A stretch of DNA of 44,839 bases from Maribrevibacterium harenarium (GCF_006385675.1 NZ_VFRR01000027.1:1-44839); one strand, 5' to 3'. Positions 33,702-43,344 are shown, counted from the first letter of the stretch. Notes: a model not told the origin generated them from the letters alone. A program made the numbers and translations.

Positions 33702-34217
33702 GTGCCCTACAAGATTCATGTGCATCCTACGATGCTGACGGTTGTTCGATCTATTCTACCTAAGCGCCTTCACAGAGCTAATTTGATTGAAAAATCAATG
33801 TCATTTGAGGCTTATGGTGATAAAGAGAAAGCAGAAAAATTTGTTACCAGACAAGTTCATCGCCTTACGAAACTAGGCTTGCTGGTGTCTCACGGATCAA
33901 GAAACTCTCGTTGGTACGAGCCCTCTGAAAAACTGACGAAACTAGTTTCAGACTTTTCGATGGAGGAGCCATTAAATAAAAAGGCAGTACTGGATGAATT
34001 AGTGATGGATGAGGCAAGGCTTGAGAACGAGATTTCTCTGGCTTTATCAGAGCTAGAAGAAATGAGGGCATTGTCTGTGTGATTCCCAATTTTATCTGCT
34101 GATGCCGATGGGATGATCTCAAGTGAACGCAGTCGGATCACTAGTCTGTATGGCAAGTTAAGTGCCGTTAGGAAACTAAAGGCTTCCGCTGAGAAGTTAG
34201 AGGTAAAGCAATGTTGA
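33702..34217 (+). pseudogene. Winged-helix-like protein interrupted by an in-frame TGA
   Basis: The frame from GTG 33702 (or ATG 33732, MLTVVRSILPKR) encodes a helical, possibly winged-helix protein (FVTRQVHRLTKLGLLVSHGS, about residues 47-66) with an acidic coiled C-terminal part. At 34080-34082 there is a TGA after MRALSV. The same frame then continues without further stops for 44 codons (FPILSADADGMISSERSRIT...VKQC), ending at 34215-34217 and overlapping the helicase ATG. The protein-like downstream part and coupling to the helicase suggest one original gene with a nonsense change, or readthrough. I do not recognise the family; it resembles DNA-binding partners encoded with helicases. Confidence 0.6.
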
Positions 34218-35611
34218 GAGATTGGCAACGAGGGTGTGTTACCAGCGCGATCGACCATTTTAACTATCACAAGCATTTCTTCTGCTTGGCTACACCGGGA
34301 GCCGGTAAGACAGTAATGGCGGCTACGGTGGGAAAAATGCTTCTTGAAGCAGGGAAAATTGACTACATCGTGTGTTTGTCTCCTTCTCGAACAATATGTG
34401 AATCCGTAAGAGCCACTTTTAAAAAACTGCTTGGCAGACCTTTTTCTGGTCGCATCGGTTCCGTCGGTGTTTCTTTAACATATCAGTCCTTGCTGGGCGG
34501 GAATCACTCAGTGTTAGCCGATTTGGTAAATAGCCGAGTTTTTGTTGTTCTTGATGAGATTCATCATTGTTCTGGTTCTGAGTTTGTTCAGGGCAATGCA
34601 TGGGGGATTGAGTTGTTGCGGCAAATTTCGTCGTTAGCAACCTTTACGCTCTCACTTTCTGGTACACCTTGGAGAACAGATGGAGACCCAATTACATTTG
34701 CCTCCTATGATGGTTCTGGTTTAGGGCTGAGTTACCAGTGGAAGTATGGCTTAAGTGATGCTGTAACTGACAAGGTTTGCCGTTTGCCAAAAGTAATTGC
34801 ATTAGATGCGGTTAAAATTACTAAGCATGCTTATGGGCCCCCCAAATCTTACTCATCTATTGCAGAGTTCTTGAAGGATAACGACAACAGTTATTTGGTT
34901 CTCCTGTCCAACGAGTCGCTGACATTTGAGGTATTAAAGCGTGGTGTGGAGCGCTTGACTAAATTGCGAAAAATCTCTCCTACCGCCGGTGGTTTGGTGG
35001 TCGCAGCGTCCTATTCCCACGCACGATTTATCAAGCAAATGCTAGAGGACTACTTCTCTCAGAAGGTTGTTCTTGTGTCCTATAAAGATGACGACTCGAT
35101 CAGGCAGATTGAAGAATTTCGACAAGGAACAGACCAATGGATAGTGAGCATCGCTATGGTAAGTGAAGGAGTTGATATCCCAAGATTGCAGGTCTGTTGC
35201 CACCTGTCTGCAACCAAAACGGAACTTTACTTTCGACAAGTGCTGGGCCGCATCATTCGCGTGACGAAAGATCAAACAGATGAGTGTTTCTTCTACACAT
35301 TGGCAGAAGAGAATTTAATTAGCTATGCGAAGCGGTTGGAGCAGGAAGTCTCTGGATCTTACATCAAAGAGAATCTGACAGAAGAAAAAGTCGTTGCTAA
35401 CCCCGTGGAAGGAATGCCAGGCAAATCAAAAGAGCCCCACGACATATCTGTCTATCTTGAGGATGGCTCAGAGTTTAAAACAAACGGCTCGTCATCAGCA
35501 GATGAAGATCTCGTTGGTTTGCCCTCTGCTCTGGTATCATCAGCACTATCGATTGATGGAATAAGAGAGCGTGTGATTCGAGTACTTATGAATTCGCAGC
35601 CTGCCTTATGA
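34211..35611 (+). CDS. SF2 DEAD/DEAH-box helicase
   Basis: A 466-aa superfamily-2 helicase. Motif I is TPGAGKT (about residues 28-34). Motif II is DEIHH (about 115), motif III is LSGTPWRTDG (about 149) and motif VI is QVLGRIIRV (about 343). SIAMVSEGVDIPRLQVC is motif V. A short variable C-terminal tail follows from about 395. It resembles the small stand-alone helicases found in mobile and defence islands; its substrate is unknown. The start overlaps the end of the upstream frame by 7 bp (ATGTTGA), so the two were coupled. With the XRE gene it forms a compact three-gene module. Confidence 0.85.
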   Translation: MLRDWQRGCVTSAIDHFNYHKHFFCLATPGAGKTVMAATVGKMLLEAGKIDYIVCLSPSRTICESVRATFKKLLGRPFSGRIGSVGVSLTYQSLLGGNHSVLADLVNSRVFVVLDEIHHCSGSEFVQGNAWGIELLRQISSLATFTLSLSGTPWRTDGDPITFASYDGSGLGLSYQWKYGLSDAVTDKVCRLPKVIALDAVKITKHAYGPPKSYSSIAEFLKDNDNSYLVLLSNESLTFEVLKRGVERLTKLRKISPTAGGLVVAASYSHARFIKQMLEDYFSQKVVLVSYKDDDSIRQIEEFRQGTDQWIVSIAMVSEGVDIPRLQVCCHLSATKTELYFRQVLGRIIRVTKDQTDECFFYTLAEENLISYAKRLEQEVSGSYIKENLTEEKVVANPVEGMPGKSKEPHDISVYLEDGSEFKTNGSSSADEDLVGLPSALVSSALSIDGIRERVIRVLMNSQPAL

Positions 35612-36387
35612 TATCTGCTTCTCGTTGTATTCGTTAGGAACCACCAAATGCGTAAAAAGTTGATTACTTGTGATGGTCATCAGATATTAAAAGATGAAAC
35701 TGACCATCTATGGCGTAAAGAATGTCCAGAAATTACCAAGATAGTCTCCTAGGGGGGCTGATCTTGGCGCTAAAAAAGCATTCCATCAGTGTCAGTTCCA
35801 TGCGGAATATGGACGCGACAGAATAAACCGACGGATTGGTGGCGTTGTCTATGAATCCGCACTGATAGAGAGTTTATCACTAGATGGCAGAGCTATTTCG
35901 ATCCCGCAATTCAGTCACGCAATGTTTTTATTGGCGGTTCTGAATCAGCTATAAATTGTGTTGTCTGTGACAGTGCCGTTTGGTTTAATGGACAATAGTC
36001 AATTTTACTTGTATACCATGAGCGCCTTACAAGCTAAGTCGCTCTGCTGTTGGATAAGGATCATTCATGGGAATCAAGCATTCACCCCTGTTTCTCGCAC
36101 TAGCAACGGTGCAAATCGTCCCAAAAGAACCTCACGATAAAGCCACCGCGACTATTCATTCCTCATTAGACGAAAAATGCTCTGTCGTCTGTATTCAAAG
36201 TGGCTCAACACTACCCAAAGGTTCTACCTTCCAATCACCGCTAGCAAGGGAAGTGTTGGGGATTGGCTAGAAGTACTCTGTTGGAATGGCCGTTGCGACA
36301 TATTCTGACGCTTGAAAAAGTATGATTGATATCAGTTATTTAAACCGTACTAAAACAGTACGCCATACGGATAAAAGAAACAGACTC
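35612..36387. other. Intergenic region with a decayed greB and unclear small ORFs
   Basis: It holds the greB remnant (35648-35954). A 67-codon ORF at 36067-36270 (MGIKHSPLFLALATVQIVPK...) is the only other open stretch; it has no family I know and a weak start context. The last ~100 bp should contain the hsdM promoter. Confidence 0.4.
35648..35954 (+). pseudogene. greB: Transcription elongation factor GreB, decayed
   Basis: It starts MRKKLITCDGHQILKDETDH with LWRKECPEITKIVS, clearly the GreB N-terminus (compare LWREERPEVTKKVTWAASLG). It then has two stops (TAG, TGA) where WAASLG should be. After a frame change a diverged stretch (CQFHAEYGRDRINRRI) recalls YQYNKKRLREIDRRV of GreB, and then homology fades. 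AGGAA precedes the ATG. The C-terminal domain is lost. Confidence 0.7.
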
Positions 36388-38016
36388 ATGGCTAAAGCAC
36401 CCGCAAAGAAACCGTCGACAAAAAAGAAAAGCACCAAAGGTTTTGAAGAAACCCTATGGGATACCGCGAACCAGTTACGCGGCAGTGTCGAATCCTCAGA
36501 ATACAAACACGTTGTCCTGAGTTTAGTGTTCCTGAAATTTATCAGCGATAAATTTGAAGCCAAGCGCGAGCAATTGCAAAGCTCGGGTATGGAAGCCTTT
36601 GTCGATATGCCGGAGTTTTACCAGCAGGACAATATCTACTTCCTACCAGAAGCGGCGCGCTGGTCTTATGTCAAAGTACGCGCTAAGCAAGACGATATTG
36701 CCGTGGTTATCGACACCGCACTGGCAACCATTGAAAAGAACAACCCAAGCCTAAAGGGCGCGTTGCCAGACAACTACTTCTCCCGCATGAACCTTGAGGT
36801 CAAACGCCTTGCGTCTTTGATTGATACCGTCGAGAACATCAATACCCTAGCGGTGGAGTGCGAAGAAGGCACCAGTGAAGAAGACTTGATCGGTCGTGTG
36901 TACGAATACTTCCTCGGTCGTTTTGCGGCGAACGAAGGCAAAGGCGGTGGTGAATTCTATACGCCAAAATCCGTTGTGACCTTGCTTGCTCAAATGATCG
37001 AACCCTACCAAGGCAAAGTCTATGACCCCTGTTGTGGTTCCGGCGGTATGTTTGTACAAAGTTTGAAGTTTATTCAAAGCCACCAAGGCAAAAGCAAAGA
37101 CATTGCCATTTATGGTCAAGAACTGACGACGACCACCTACAAGCTGGCGAAGATGAACCTCGCCATTCGTGGTTTAACCGGTAACTTAGGCGAACGCCCT
37201 GCGGATACCTTCCACGATGATCAGCATAAAGATTTAAAAGCCGATTACATCATGGCTAACCCGCCGTTTAACCTAAAAAGCTGGCGTAACGATGCTGAGC
37301 TAACTGATGACCCGCGTTTTAACGGCTTTACCACGCCACCGACGGGCAACGCCAACTACGCGTGGATTTTGCACATGCTTTCTAAGCTAAGCGAAGACGG
37401 TACAGCCGGTTTTGTCTTAGCGAACGGCTCCATGAGCTCTAACACCAGTGGTGAAGGGGAGATCCGTGCCAAGCTGGTTAAAGACGACCGCATCGAATGT
37501 ATGATCGCATTGCCGGGGCAACTCTTCTTTACCACGCAGATTCCGGTGTGTTTGTGGTTTATGTCGAAACACAAAGGGGCTAACTCGAAGTTTGGCTACC
37601 GTGATCGCAGTGGTGAAACCTTATTTATCGATGCCCGTGAAATGGGCACCATGGTCAGCCGTGTGAATAAAGAGCTAACCTTTGACGATATCGCCAAAAT
37701 CGCCGACACCTTCCACGCGTGGCGCAGTGATGAAGCTGAAATCCAACGCCGCCTTGATGCCAAAGAGATCAGCGTTGAGCAATACGAGGATCAAGCCGGT
37801 TTCTGTAAAGTCGCCACTATCGAAGAAATCGAAGCCAATGACTTTGTGCTCACGCCGGGGCGCTATGTGGGCGCAGCGGACTTAGAAGATGATGGCATCC
37901 CATTCGAAGTCAAAATGTCAGAGCTGACCCAAACCTTATATCGCCAATTAGATGAAGCCGAAGCGCTGGATAAAGCGATTCGTGCCAATATGGAGGCATT
38001 GGGTTATGGACAGTAA
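36388..38016 (+). CDS. hsdM: Type I restriction-modification DNA methyltransferase (HsdM)
   Basis: A 542-aa N6-adenine methyltransferase of a type I system. The N-terminal helical domain (TLWDTANQLRGSVESSEYKH) is followed by the SAM-binding motif I DPCCGSGGMF (about 213-222) and the catalytic NPPF (about 291-294). The C-terminal end provides contact with HsdS. The frame is open to 36322, but MAKAPAKKPSTKKKS at 36388 is the natural start. It overlaps hsdS by 11 bp. Together with HsdS it methylates host DNA at the recognition site. Confidence 0.95.
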   Translation: MAKAPAKKPSTKKKSTKGFEETLWDTANQLRGSVESSEYKHVVLSLVFLKFISDKFEAKREQLQSSGMEAFVDMPEFYQQDNIYFLPEAARWSYVKVRAKQDDIAVVIDTALATIEKNNPSLKGALPDNYFSRMNLEVKRLASLIDTVENINTLAVECEEGTSEEDLIGRVYEYFLGRFAANEGKGGGEFYTPKSVVTLLAQMIEPYQGKVYDPCCGSGGMFVQSLKFIQSHQGKSKDIAIYGQELTTTTYKLAKMNLAIRGLTGNLGERPADTFHDDQHKDLKADYIMANPPFNLKSWRNDAELTDDPRFNGFTTPPTGNANYAWILHMLSKLSEDGTAGFVLANGSMSSNTSGEGEIRAKLVKDDRIECMIALPGQLFFTTQIPVCLWFMSKHKGANSKFGYRDRSGETLFIDAREMGTMVSRVNKELTFDDIAKIADTFHAWRSDEAEIQRRLDAKEISVEQYEDQAGFCKVATIEEIEANDFVLTPGRYVGAADLEDDGIPFEVKMSELTQTLYRQLDEAEALDKAIRANMEALGYGQ

Positions 38017-39337
38017 ATTAACTCCATGGCATCAGGATGAATGGGTAGAGAGAACTTGGGGTGAACTGGTTGAGCTTAAGTATGGAAAAGCACTCAAAGA
38101 TTATAAGGATAAAGTTACGGGTTTTCCGGTATTTGGCACCAATGGTCCTGTTGGGTTTAGTGAAACTCCTCTATGCGATTTTCCTAGTGTCATTATTGGT
38201 CGGAAAGGAGCTTACAGGGGAGTTCATTATTCGGAAGTTCCGTTCTATGTTATTGATACTGCTTTTTACATTGCCCCTAAGTTTGATATCAATCTCAAAT
38301 GGGCTTATTACGAGCTGTTAAAACAAGACATTAACGGTTTAGATTCTGGCTCAGCTATACCTTCCACTCGTAGAGAAGATTTTTATGCTCTTAGAGTCAA
38401 CGTTCCTCCGAGGCCTATTCAAGATCGTATTGCTGATTTGCTTGACTCGTTTAACAATAAAATAACCGTCAACCGCCAAATCAACCAAACTCTAGAACAA
38501 ATGGCGCAGACGCTGTTTAAGTCGTGGTTTGTGGATTTCGATCCGGTGATTGATAACGCATTGGATGCGGGCAATGCTATTCCCGATGAACTGCAAGCTC
38601 GCGCCGAGCAGCGCCAAGCACTGCGTAATGCAGCCACACAGCAGGGTGACGTCAGCGCAACGCAAGCGGGCAGTGCTAAGCCTCTACCTGATAACATCCG
38701 CCAACTGTTCCCTAATGAATTTGAGGAAAGCGAACTAGGCTGGGTGCCTAAGGGGTGGGTTAGTTCTAATGTAGGTTTCGTTTCAGAGTGTTTCGATAAG
38801 CATCGCGTACCACTATCGAAAAAACAGCGAGATGAATTGAAGCCTGGAATCTACCCATATCATGGTGCTACTTCGATAATGGATTATGTTAGTGAATTTA
38901 TCTTTGACGACATCTATCTACTTATTGGTGAAGATGGATCAGTGATTAAAGAAGATGGTACTCCGTACTACCAGTATATTTGGGGAAAATGCTGGGTTAA
39001 TAACCATGCTCATGTATTAAAAGGGAAAAATGGTGTATCTACCGAACACTTAATGATTTTTATGGCGCAGGCTAATATTAAAGCCTTTGTCACAGGAGCT
39101 GTTCAGATGAAGATTAATCAAAAAAATATGAATAGCATCCCTTTCCTGTTGGCTGACAGAAAAGTTAACGAGAAATTTTCAAAAATGATTTTGCCCCTGT
39201 ATGCAAAGTTTAGATCAAATTATGAACAAAGCCTTGAGTTGCAGATACTACGAGATACTTTGCTACCCAAACTGATCTCCGGCGAATTACGCCTAGATGA
39301 GGTGGAGTCCACGATTAAAGAAACAATAACAGCGTAA
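38006..39337 (+). CDS. hsdS: Type I restriction-modification specificity subunit (HsdS)
   Basis: A 443-aa specificity protein with two target-recognition domains. The first is at about 1-145 (starting LTPWHQDEWVERTWGELVEL), and the second is at about 245-390 (starting ELGWVPKGWVSSNVGFV). Each is followed by a helical conserved region (for example RIADLLDSFNNKITVNRQIN and LQILRDTLLPKLISGELRLD). The two domains read the two halves of a split DNA site, which cannot be predicted here. The start ATG 38006 lies inside the hsdM end. HsdS domains are swapped often, so this gene is likely the most divergent of the three. Confidence 0.93.
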   Translation: MDSKLTPWHQDEWVERTWGELVELKYGKALKDYKDKVTGFPVFGTNGPVGFSETPLCDFPSVIIGRKGAYRGVHYSEVPFYVIDTAFYIAPKFDINLKWAYYELLKQDINGLDSGSAIPSTRREDFYALRVNVPPRPIQDRIADLLDSFNNKITVNRQINQTLEQMAQTLFKSWFVDFDPVIDNALDAGNAIPDELQARAEQRQALRNAATQQGDVSATQAGSAKPLPDNIRQLFPNEFEESELGWVPKGWVSSNVGFVSECFDKHRVPLSKKQRDELKPGIYPYHGATSIMDYVSEFIFDDIYLLIGEDGSVIKEDGTPYYQYIWGKCWVNNHAHVLKGKNGVSTEHLMIFMAQANIKAFVTGAVQMKINQKNMNSIPFLLADRKVNEKFSKMILPLYAKFRSNYEQSLELQILRDTLLPKLISGELRLDEVESTIKETITA

Positions 39338-39342
39338 ACAAC

Positions 39343-39374
39343 AGGCAGCTTGAGTCACTTAGGCTGCCTTTTTG
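39343..39374 (+). terminator. Intrinsic terminator between hsdS and hsdR
   Basis: AGGCAGC (39343-39349), 13-nt loop, GCTGCCT (39363-39369), then TTTT. It suggests that hsdR is transcribed less than hsdMS or from its own promoter in the next 45 bp. This would let methylation precede restriction after transfer. Confidence 0.7.
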
Positions 39375-39420
39375 CTTTAGTAAATTAAGCGTTAAAAACA
39401 GATAAACAGTACAGGATGTT

Positions 39421-42400
39421 ATGACCACGACCTTTAACGAAGCCAAATTGGAACAAGCCGTTATCACTCTGCTGGGGCAGCATCAGCGTTCTGCTGGCGA
39501 AAGAGCTGGCGAGTCGGTGTATCCGCATTTTATCGGCAGTGATATTCCACGAGCTAGTGATGAAGAGGTGCTGATCCTTGATGATTTGCGCGTGTATCTT
39601 GCGGAGCAATACAAAGCTGATGGCATTACCTCTGGCGAGATCGACACCATTGTGCGCCAGTTGCAAACCTTGCCCGCGAGTGACTTGTACCAAAGCAACA
39701 AGACCTTCTGTCATTGGTTAAGTAATGGCTTCCTGTTAAAGCGTGAAGAGCGCAATAAGAAAGACCTGTATATCGAGCTGATCGATACCCGCACCTTGCC
39801 CCAAAGCCTGAATGCGTTATTTGTGGAAGGTATTGATGGCATCTCCACCGATAACAACCGTTACCGCTTGGTCAATCAATTAGAGATCGAAGGCACCGAC
39901 CAGCAAAAGCGCATCCCCGATGTTATTTTGTACGTCAACGGCTTGCCGGTGGTGGTATTTGAGTTGAAGTCGGCCGTGCGCGAAGAGTCGGCGACGACCT
40001 ACGATGCGTGGCGACAGTTGGCGGTGCGCTATCGTCGCGATATTCCCAAACTGTTTGTTTACAACGCCCTATGTATCGTTAGCGATGGGGTGAACAACAA
40101 AATGGGCAACCTGTTTGCGCCCTATGAGTTTTATTATTCATGGCGCAAGGTAACAGGCAATGAATCCAACGAAAAGCAGGGCATTGATTCCCTCACTACG
40201 ATGGTGAATGGTCTGTTTCATCCCACCCGCTTTTTGGATGTTTTAAAGAACTTTGTTTTCTTCCCTGATACCAGCAAACACGAAACCAAGATTTGCTGTC
40301 GCTACCCGCAGTATTACGCGGCCCGTAAGCTGTACTACAACATCAAAAAAGAACGCAAAGTATTAGACGCCAACGGTGAGGTGATGACATCGAAAGAGGG
40401 CGGTAGCGGTAAGGGCGGCACCTACTTTGGTGCGACGGGCTGTGGTAAGAGTTTTACCATGCAGTTTTTGGCCCGTTTGCTGATGAAGAGCGTCGACTTT
40501 GCCAGCCCGACTATCGTCTTGATCACCGACCGAACCGATCTGGACGAACAGCTTTCCAAACAATTCTGTAATGCCACCGGTTATATTGGCGATGAGGTGA
40601 TCGAGCCTGTTTCGAGCCGCCAAGACCTGCGTGATAAGTTAGCCGGGCGCGCCAGTGGCGGTGTGTTCCTAACCACCATTCATAAATTCACCGAAGACAT
40701 CAAACTGCTGACTAACCGCAGTAACGTGGTGTGTATTTCCGATGAAGCGCACCGCAGCCAAGTCAATTTAGATTTGAAAGTCACCGTAGATGAAAAGACC
40801 GGCAAGGTGAAAAAGACCTACGGCTTTGCCAAATACCTGCACGACTCACTGCCGAATGCCACTTATGTGGGCTTTACCGGTACACCCATTGATGCAACTT
40901 TGGATGTGTTTGGTGACCCAATCGACAGCTACACCATGACCGAGTCGGTGAATGATGAAATCACGGTACGCATTGTCTACGAAGGCCGTGCGGCAAAAGT
41001 GATTTTGGACAATGGCAAACTGGAAGAGATTGAAAAGTATTACCAAGAGTGCGAAGCCGCCGGTGCTAATGAGCATCAGATAGAGGAGAGTAAAAAAGCC
41101 TCTGCCAATATGAATGCCATCTTGGGCGACCCGGACCGCATTCAAATGTTGGCAAAAGACTTTGTCGAGCATTACGAAAAGCGCGTTGAGGAAGGTTCCA
41201 CTATTAAAGGTAAAGCCATGTTTGTCTGTGCCAGCCGCGAGATCGCTTATGACTTTTACAAGGCTGTAAAAGAACTACGTCCAACATGGTTTGAGGCGAA
41301 ACAAGCTATTGATGGCGTGGAATTGACCGAGAAAGACAAGAAAGAGCTGATGTCATTGCCGATGGTGAATATGGTGATGACCCGTGGTAAAGACGATGAC
41401 CGAGCCATGTATGACCTGCTTGGCACTAAAGAGTACCGCAAAGAGCTGGATAAACAGTTTAAGAACCCGAAATCAAATTTCAAAGTCGCTGTTGTGGTGG
41501 ATATGTGGCTGACCGGTTTTGACGTGCCAGAGCTGGATACCATCTACATTGATAAGCCACTGCAAAAACACAGCTTGATTCAGACCATTTCACGGGTGAA
41601 TCGTAAATTTGAAGGCAAAGATAAAGGTTTGGTGGTGGATTACATTGGTATTAAATCCCGTATGAACCAAGCCTTAGCCATGTATTCCAAAGCCGATGGC
41701 GCCAATATCGAAGATATCAGGCAGTCATTGGTAGAAGTGCGTGACCACCTGCATTTACTGGCGCAAATGTTCCATAAGTTCGATAGCGGTGATTACTTCA
41801 GTGATAACCCCGTTAATCAATTGTCCTGCTTAAACCGAGCTGCCGAGTTCGTGCTAACGACGAAAAAGCTCGAATTGCGCTTTATGGGCTTGGTGAAACG
41901 CCTAAAAGCCGCCTACGACGTGTGTGTAGGGAGTGAATCCATCACCCAGACAGAACGTGAGCATATTCACTTCTATCTAGCGGTGCGCTCGATTGTCTAC
42001 AAACTCACCAAAGGTGATGCGCCGGATACCGCGCAAATGAACGCCCGCGTTCGTGAAATGATTGCCGAGGCGATTCGCGCTGAGGGTGTGGAGGAAATCT
42101 TCGCCCTTGGACAAGAGAAATCCGAAACTATCGACATCTTTGATGATGAGTACATGGATCGCATCAACAAGATCAAACTGCCGAATACCAAAATGCAGCT
42201 ACTGCAAAAGATGCTGCAAAAAGCCATCAGCGAGTTTAAGAAGGTCAACCAACTCAAAGGCACGGACTTCACCAAACGCTTCCAAGCCTTGGTAGAGCAA
42301 TACAACGAGCGCAAAGAAAACGACGAGCTAAGAGGCGAGGAGTTCGACACCTTCAGCCAAGAAATGGCCGACATGATCTACGACATCAAAGCGGAAATGA

Positions 42401-42705
42401 TGTCATTTGAAGACATCGGCATCGACATGGAAGAAAAAGCCTTCCTCGATATTCTCGAACACATGTGTACGAAATACCAGTTCACCTACGACCACGACAA
42501 AATGCTCGAACTCGCGAAGCAAATGAAAATCGTCGTAGACGACAGCGCCCAATACCCAGATTGGAGCAACCGCGATGACATCAAAGCCAAACTCAAAGTA
42601 GACCTCATACTGCTACTCCATAAGTTTGGCTTCCCGCCTGTTGCCAATGATGATGTTTATAAAAACGTCCTAGAACAGGCCGAGAACTACAAGAAGAATC
42701 ATTGA
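39421..42705 (+). CDS. hsdR: Type I restriction-modification restriction subunit (HsdR)
   Basis: A 1094-aa restriction/translocase subunit. The N-terminal PD-(D/E)xK nuclease is visible as IPDVILYVNGLPVVVFELKS (about 165-184). The SF2 motor follows with GATGCGKSF (Walker A, about 338-346), DEAHRS (about 441) and GFTGTPIDA. The motor continues with VVVDMWLTGFDVPELDTIYI and QTISRVNRKFEGK. The C-terminal helical part contacts HsdM. Length is normal and no lesion is seen. It cuts unmethylated DNA after translocating it. Confidence 0.95.
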   Translation: MTTTFNEAKLEQAVITLLGQHQRSAGERAGESVYPHFIGSDIPRASDEEVLILDDLRVYLAEQYKADGITSGEIDTIVRQLQTLPASDLYQSNKTFCHWLSNGFLLKREERNKKDLYIELIDTRTLPQSLNALFVEGIDGISTDNNRYRLVNQLEIEGTDQQKRIPDVILYVNGLPVVVFELKSAVREESATTYDAWRQLAVRYRRDIPKLFVYNALCIVSDGVNNKMGNLFAPYEFYYSWRKVTGNESNEKQGIDSLTTMVNGLFHPTRFLDVLKNFVFFPDTSKHETKICCRYPQYYAARKLYYNIKKERKVLDANGEVMTSKEGGSGKGGTYFGATGCGKSFTMQFLARLLMKSVDFASPTIVLITDRTDLDEQLSKQFCNATGYIGDEVIEPVSSRQDLRDKLAGRASGGVFLTTIHKFTEDIKLLTNRSNVVCISDEAHRSQVNLDLKVTVDEKTGKVKKTYGFAKYLHDSLPNATYVGFTGTPIDATLDVFGDPIDSYTMTESVNDEITVRIVYEGRAAKVILDNGKLEEIEKYYQECEAAGANEHQIEESKKASANMNAILGDPDRIQMLAKDFVEHYEKRVEEGSTIKGKAMFVCASREIAYDFYKAVKELRPTWFEAKQAIDGVELTEKDKKELMSLPMVNMVMTRGKDDDRAMYDLLGTKEYRKELDKQFKNPKSNFKVAVVVDMWLTGFDVPELDTIYIDKPLQKHSLIQTISRVNRKFEGKDKGLVVDYIGIKSRMNQALAMYSKADGANIEDIRQSLVEVRDHLHLLAQMFHKFDSGDYFSDNPVNQLSCLNRAAEFVLTTKKLELRFMGLVKRLKAAYDVCVGSESITQTEREHIHFYLAVRSIVYKLTKGDAPDTAQMNARVREMIAEAIRAEGVEEIFALGQEKSETIDIFDDEYMDRINKIKLPNTKMQLLQKMLQKAISEFKKVNQLKGTDFTKRFQALVEQYNERKENDELRGEEFDTFSQEMADMIYDIKAEMMSFEDIGIDMEEKAFLDILEHMCTKYQFTYDHDKMLELAKQMKIVVDDSAQYPDWSNRDDIKAKLKVDLILLLHKFGFPPVANDDVYKNVLEQAENYKKNH

Positions 42706-42714
42706 TAGAAGTTG

Positions 42715-42742
42715 GGCAGAGCTTATTTATCGGTGCTCTGCC
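42715..42742. terminator. Hairpin after hsdR
   Basis: GGCAGAGC (42715-42722), 12-nt loop, GCTCTGCC (42735-42742): a perfect 8-bp stem 10 bp after the hsdR stop, without a T-run. It is probably the end of the restriction operon. Confidence 0.6.
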
Positions 42743-42954
42743 TGAGTATGAAAAGCTGTCTGAAAAGACAACCGAGAAGAGTCTACCGAGCTAGCGGCGA
42801 TTCATACTATCTATATCTACTGGCACTATGCAGTCAGCGTTAGGTTCTGATCTGCCAAGTAGATGGTAAAAGTAGGAAGGCGTGTGAGTCTTTCTGAATG
42901 GAAATGCTGCTTTAACTATAGCAGCTGAATTGTACTTATAATGGAGAATTAGAA

Positions 42955-43215
42955 ATGAAAAAGATCGCGCTGTTGACCGCTGTTCTAATGACTGCCCAGG
43001 CAAATGCATCGGTAAGCCCAAACCTAAATGCCGCCTTTCAAGCAGCGGCAAGAGAGAGATGTGAGTCTCTGCCATTTAGCGTGGTTTCCCAAGACCAAGG
43101 TTACGGTGGTTCACTTATAGTTCAAGTAAGCTGTGGCAATATTTTCAACGTAAGGTCTGTTATTTGTACCACGATATTATCTAATGATGGATCTACCTAC
43201 TATAGCTGCGACTAA
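42955..43215 (+). CDS. Small secreted cysteine-containing protein
   Basis: An 86-aa protein with a signal peptide (MKKIALLTAVLMTAQANAS, cleavage near residue 19) and a small mature domain with four cysteines (RCESL, VSCGN, VICTT, YYSCD) that could form two disulfides. It is therefore likely periplasmic. The ribosome-binding site GGAGA lies upstream of ATG 42955. No family is recognised. It sits alone between hsdR and a convergent cassette. Confidence 0.7.
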   Translation: MKKIALLTAVLMTAQANASVSPNLNAAFQAAARERCESLPFSVVSQDQGYGGSLIVQVSCGNIFNVRSVICTTILSNDGSTYYSCD

Positions 43216-43304
43216 GTCTTAGTGCGCAATTCCATACACCACCAATTAATAATTGCTAGATTATTATACTTGATTAATAGCTTATAACAGGGCTGGGAAC
43301 ATAG

Positions 43305-43344
43305 GATTAAGTCGGCTATAGGATATATTATTGCCGACTTAATC
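43305..43344. terminator. 12-bp inverted repeat between convergent genes
   Basis: GATTAAGTCGGC (43305-43316), 16-nt AT-rich loop, GCCGACTTAATC (43333-43344). It lies between the 3' ends of the secreted-protein gene (plus) and the membrane-protein gene (minus), so it is probably a bidirectional terminator. Confidence 0.65.
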
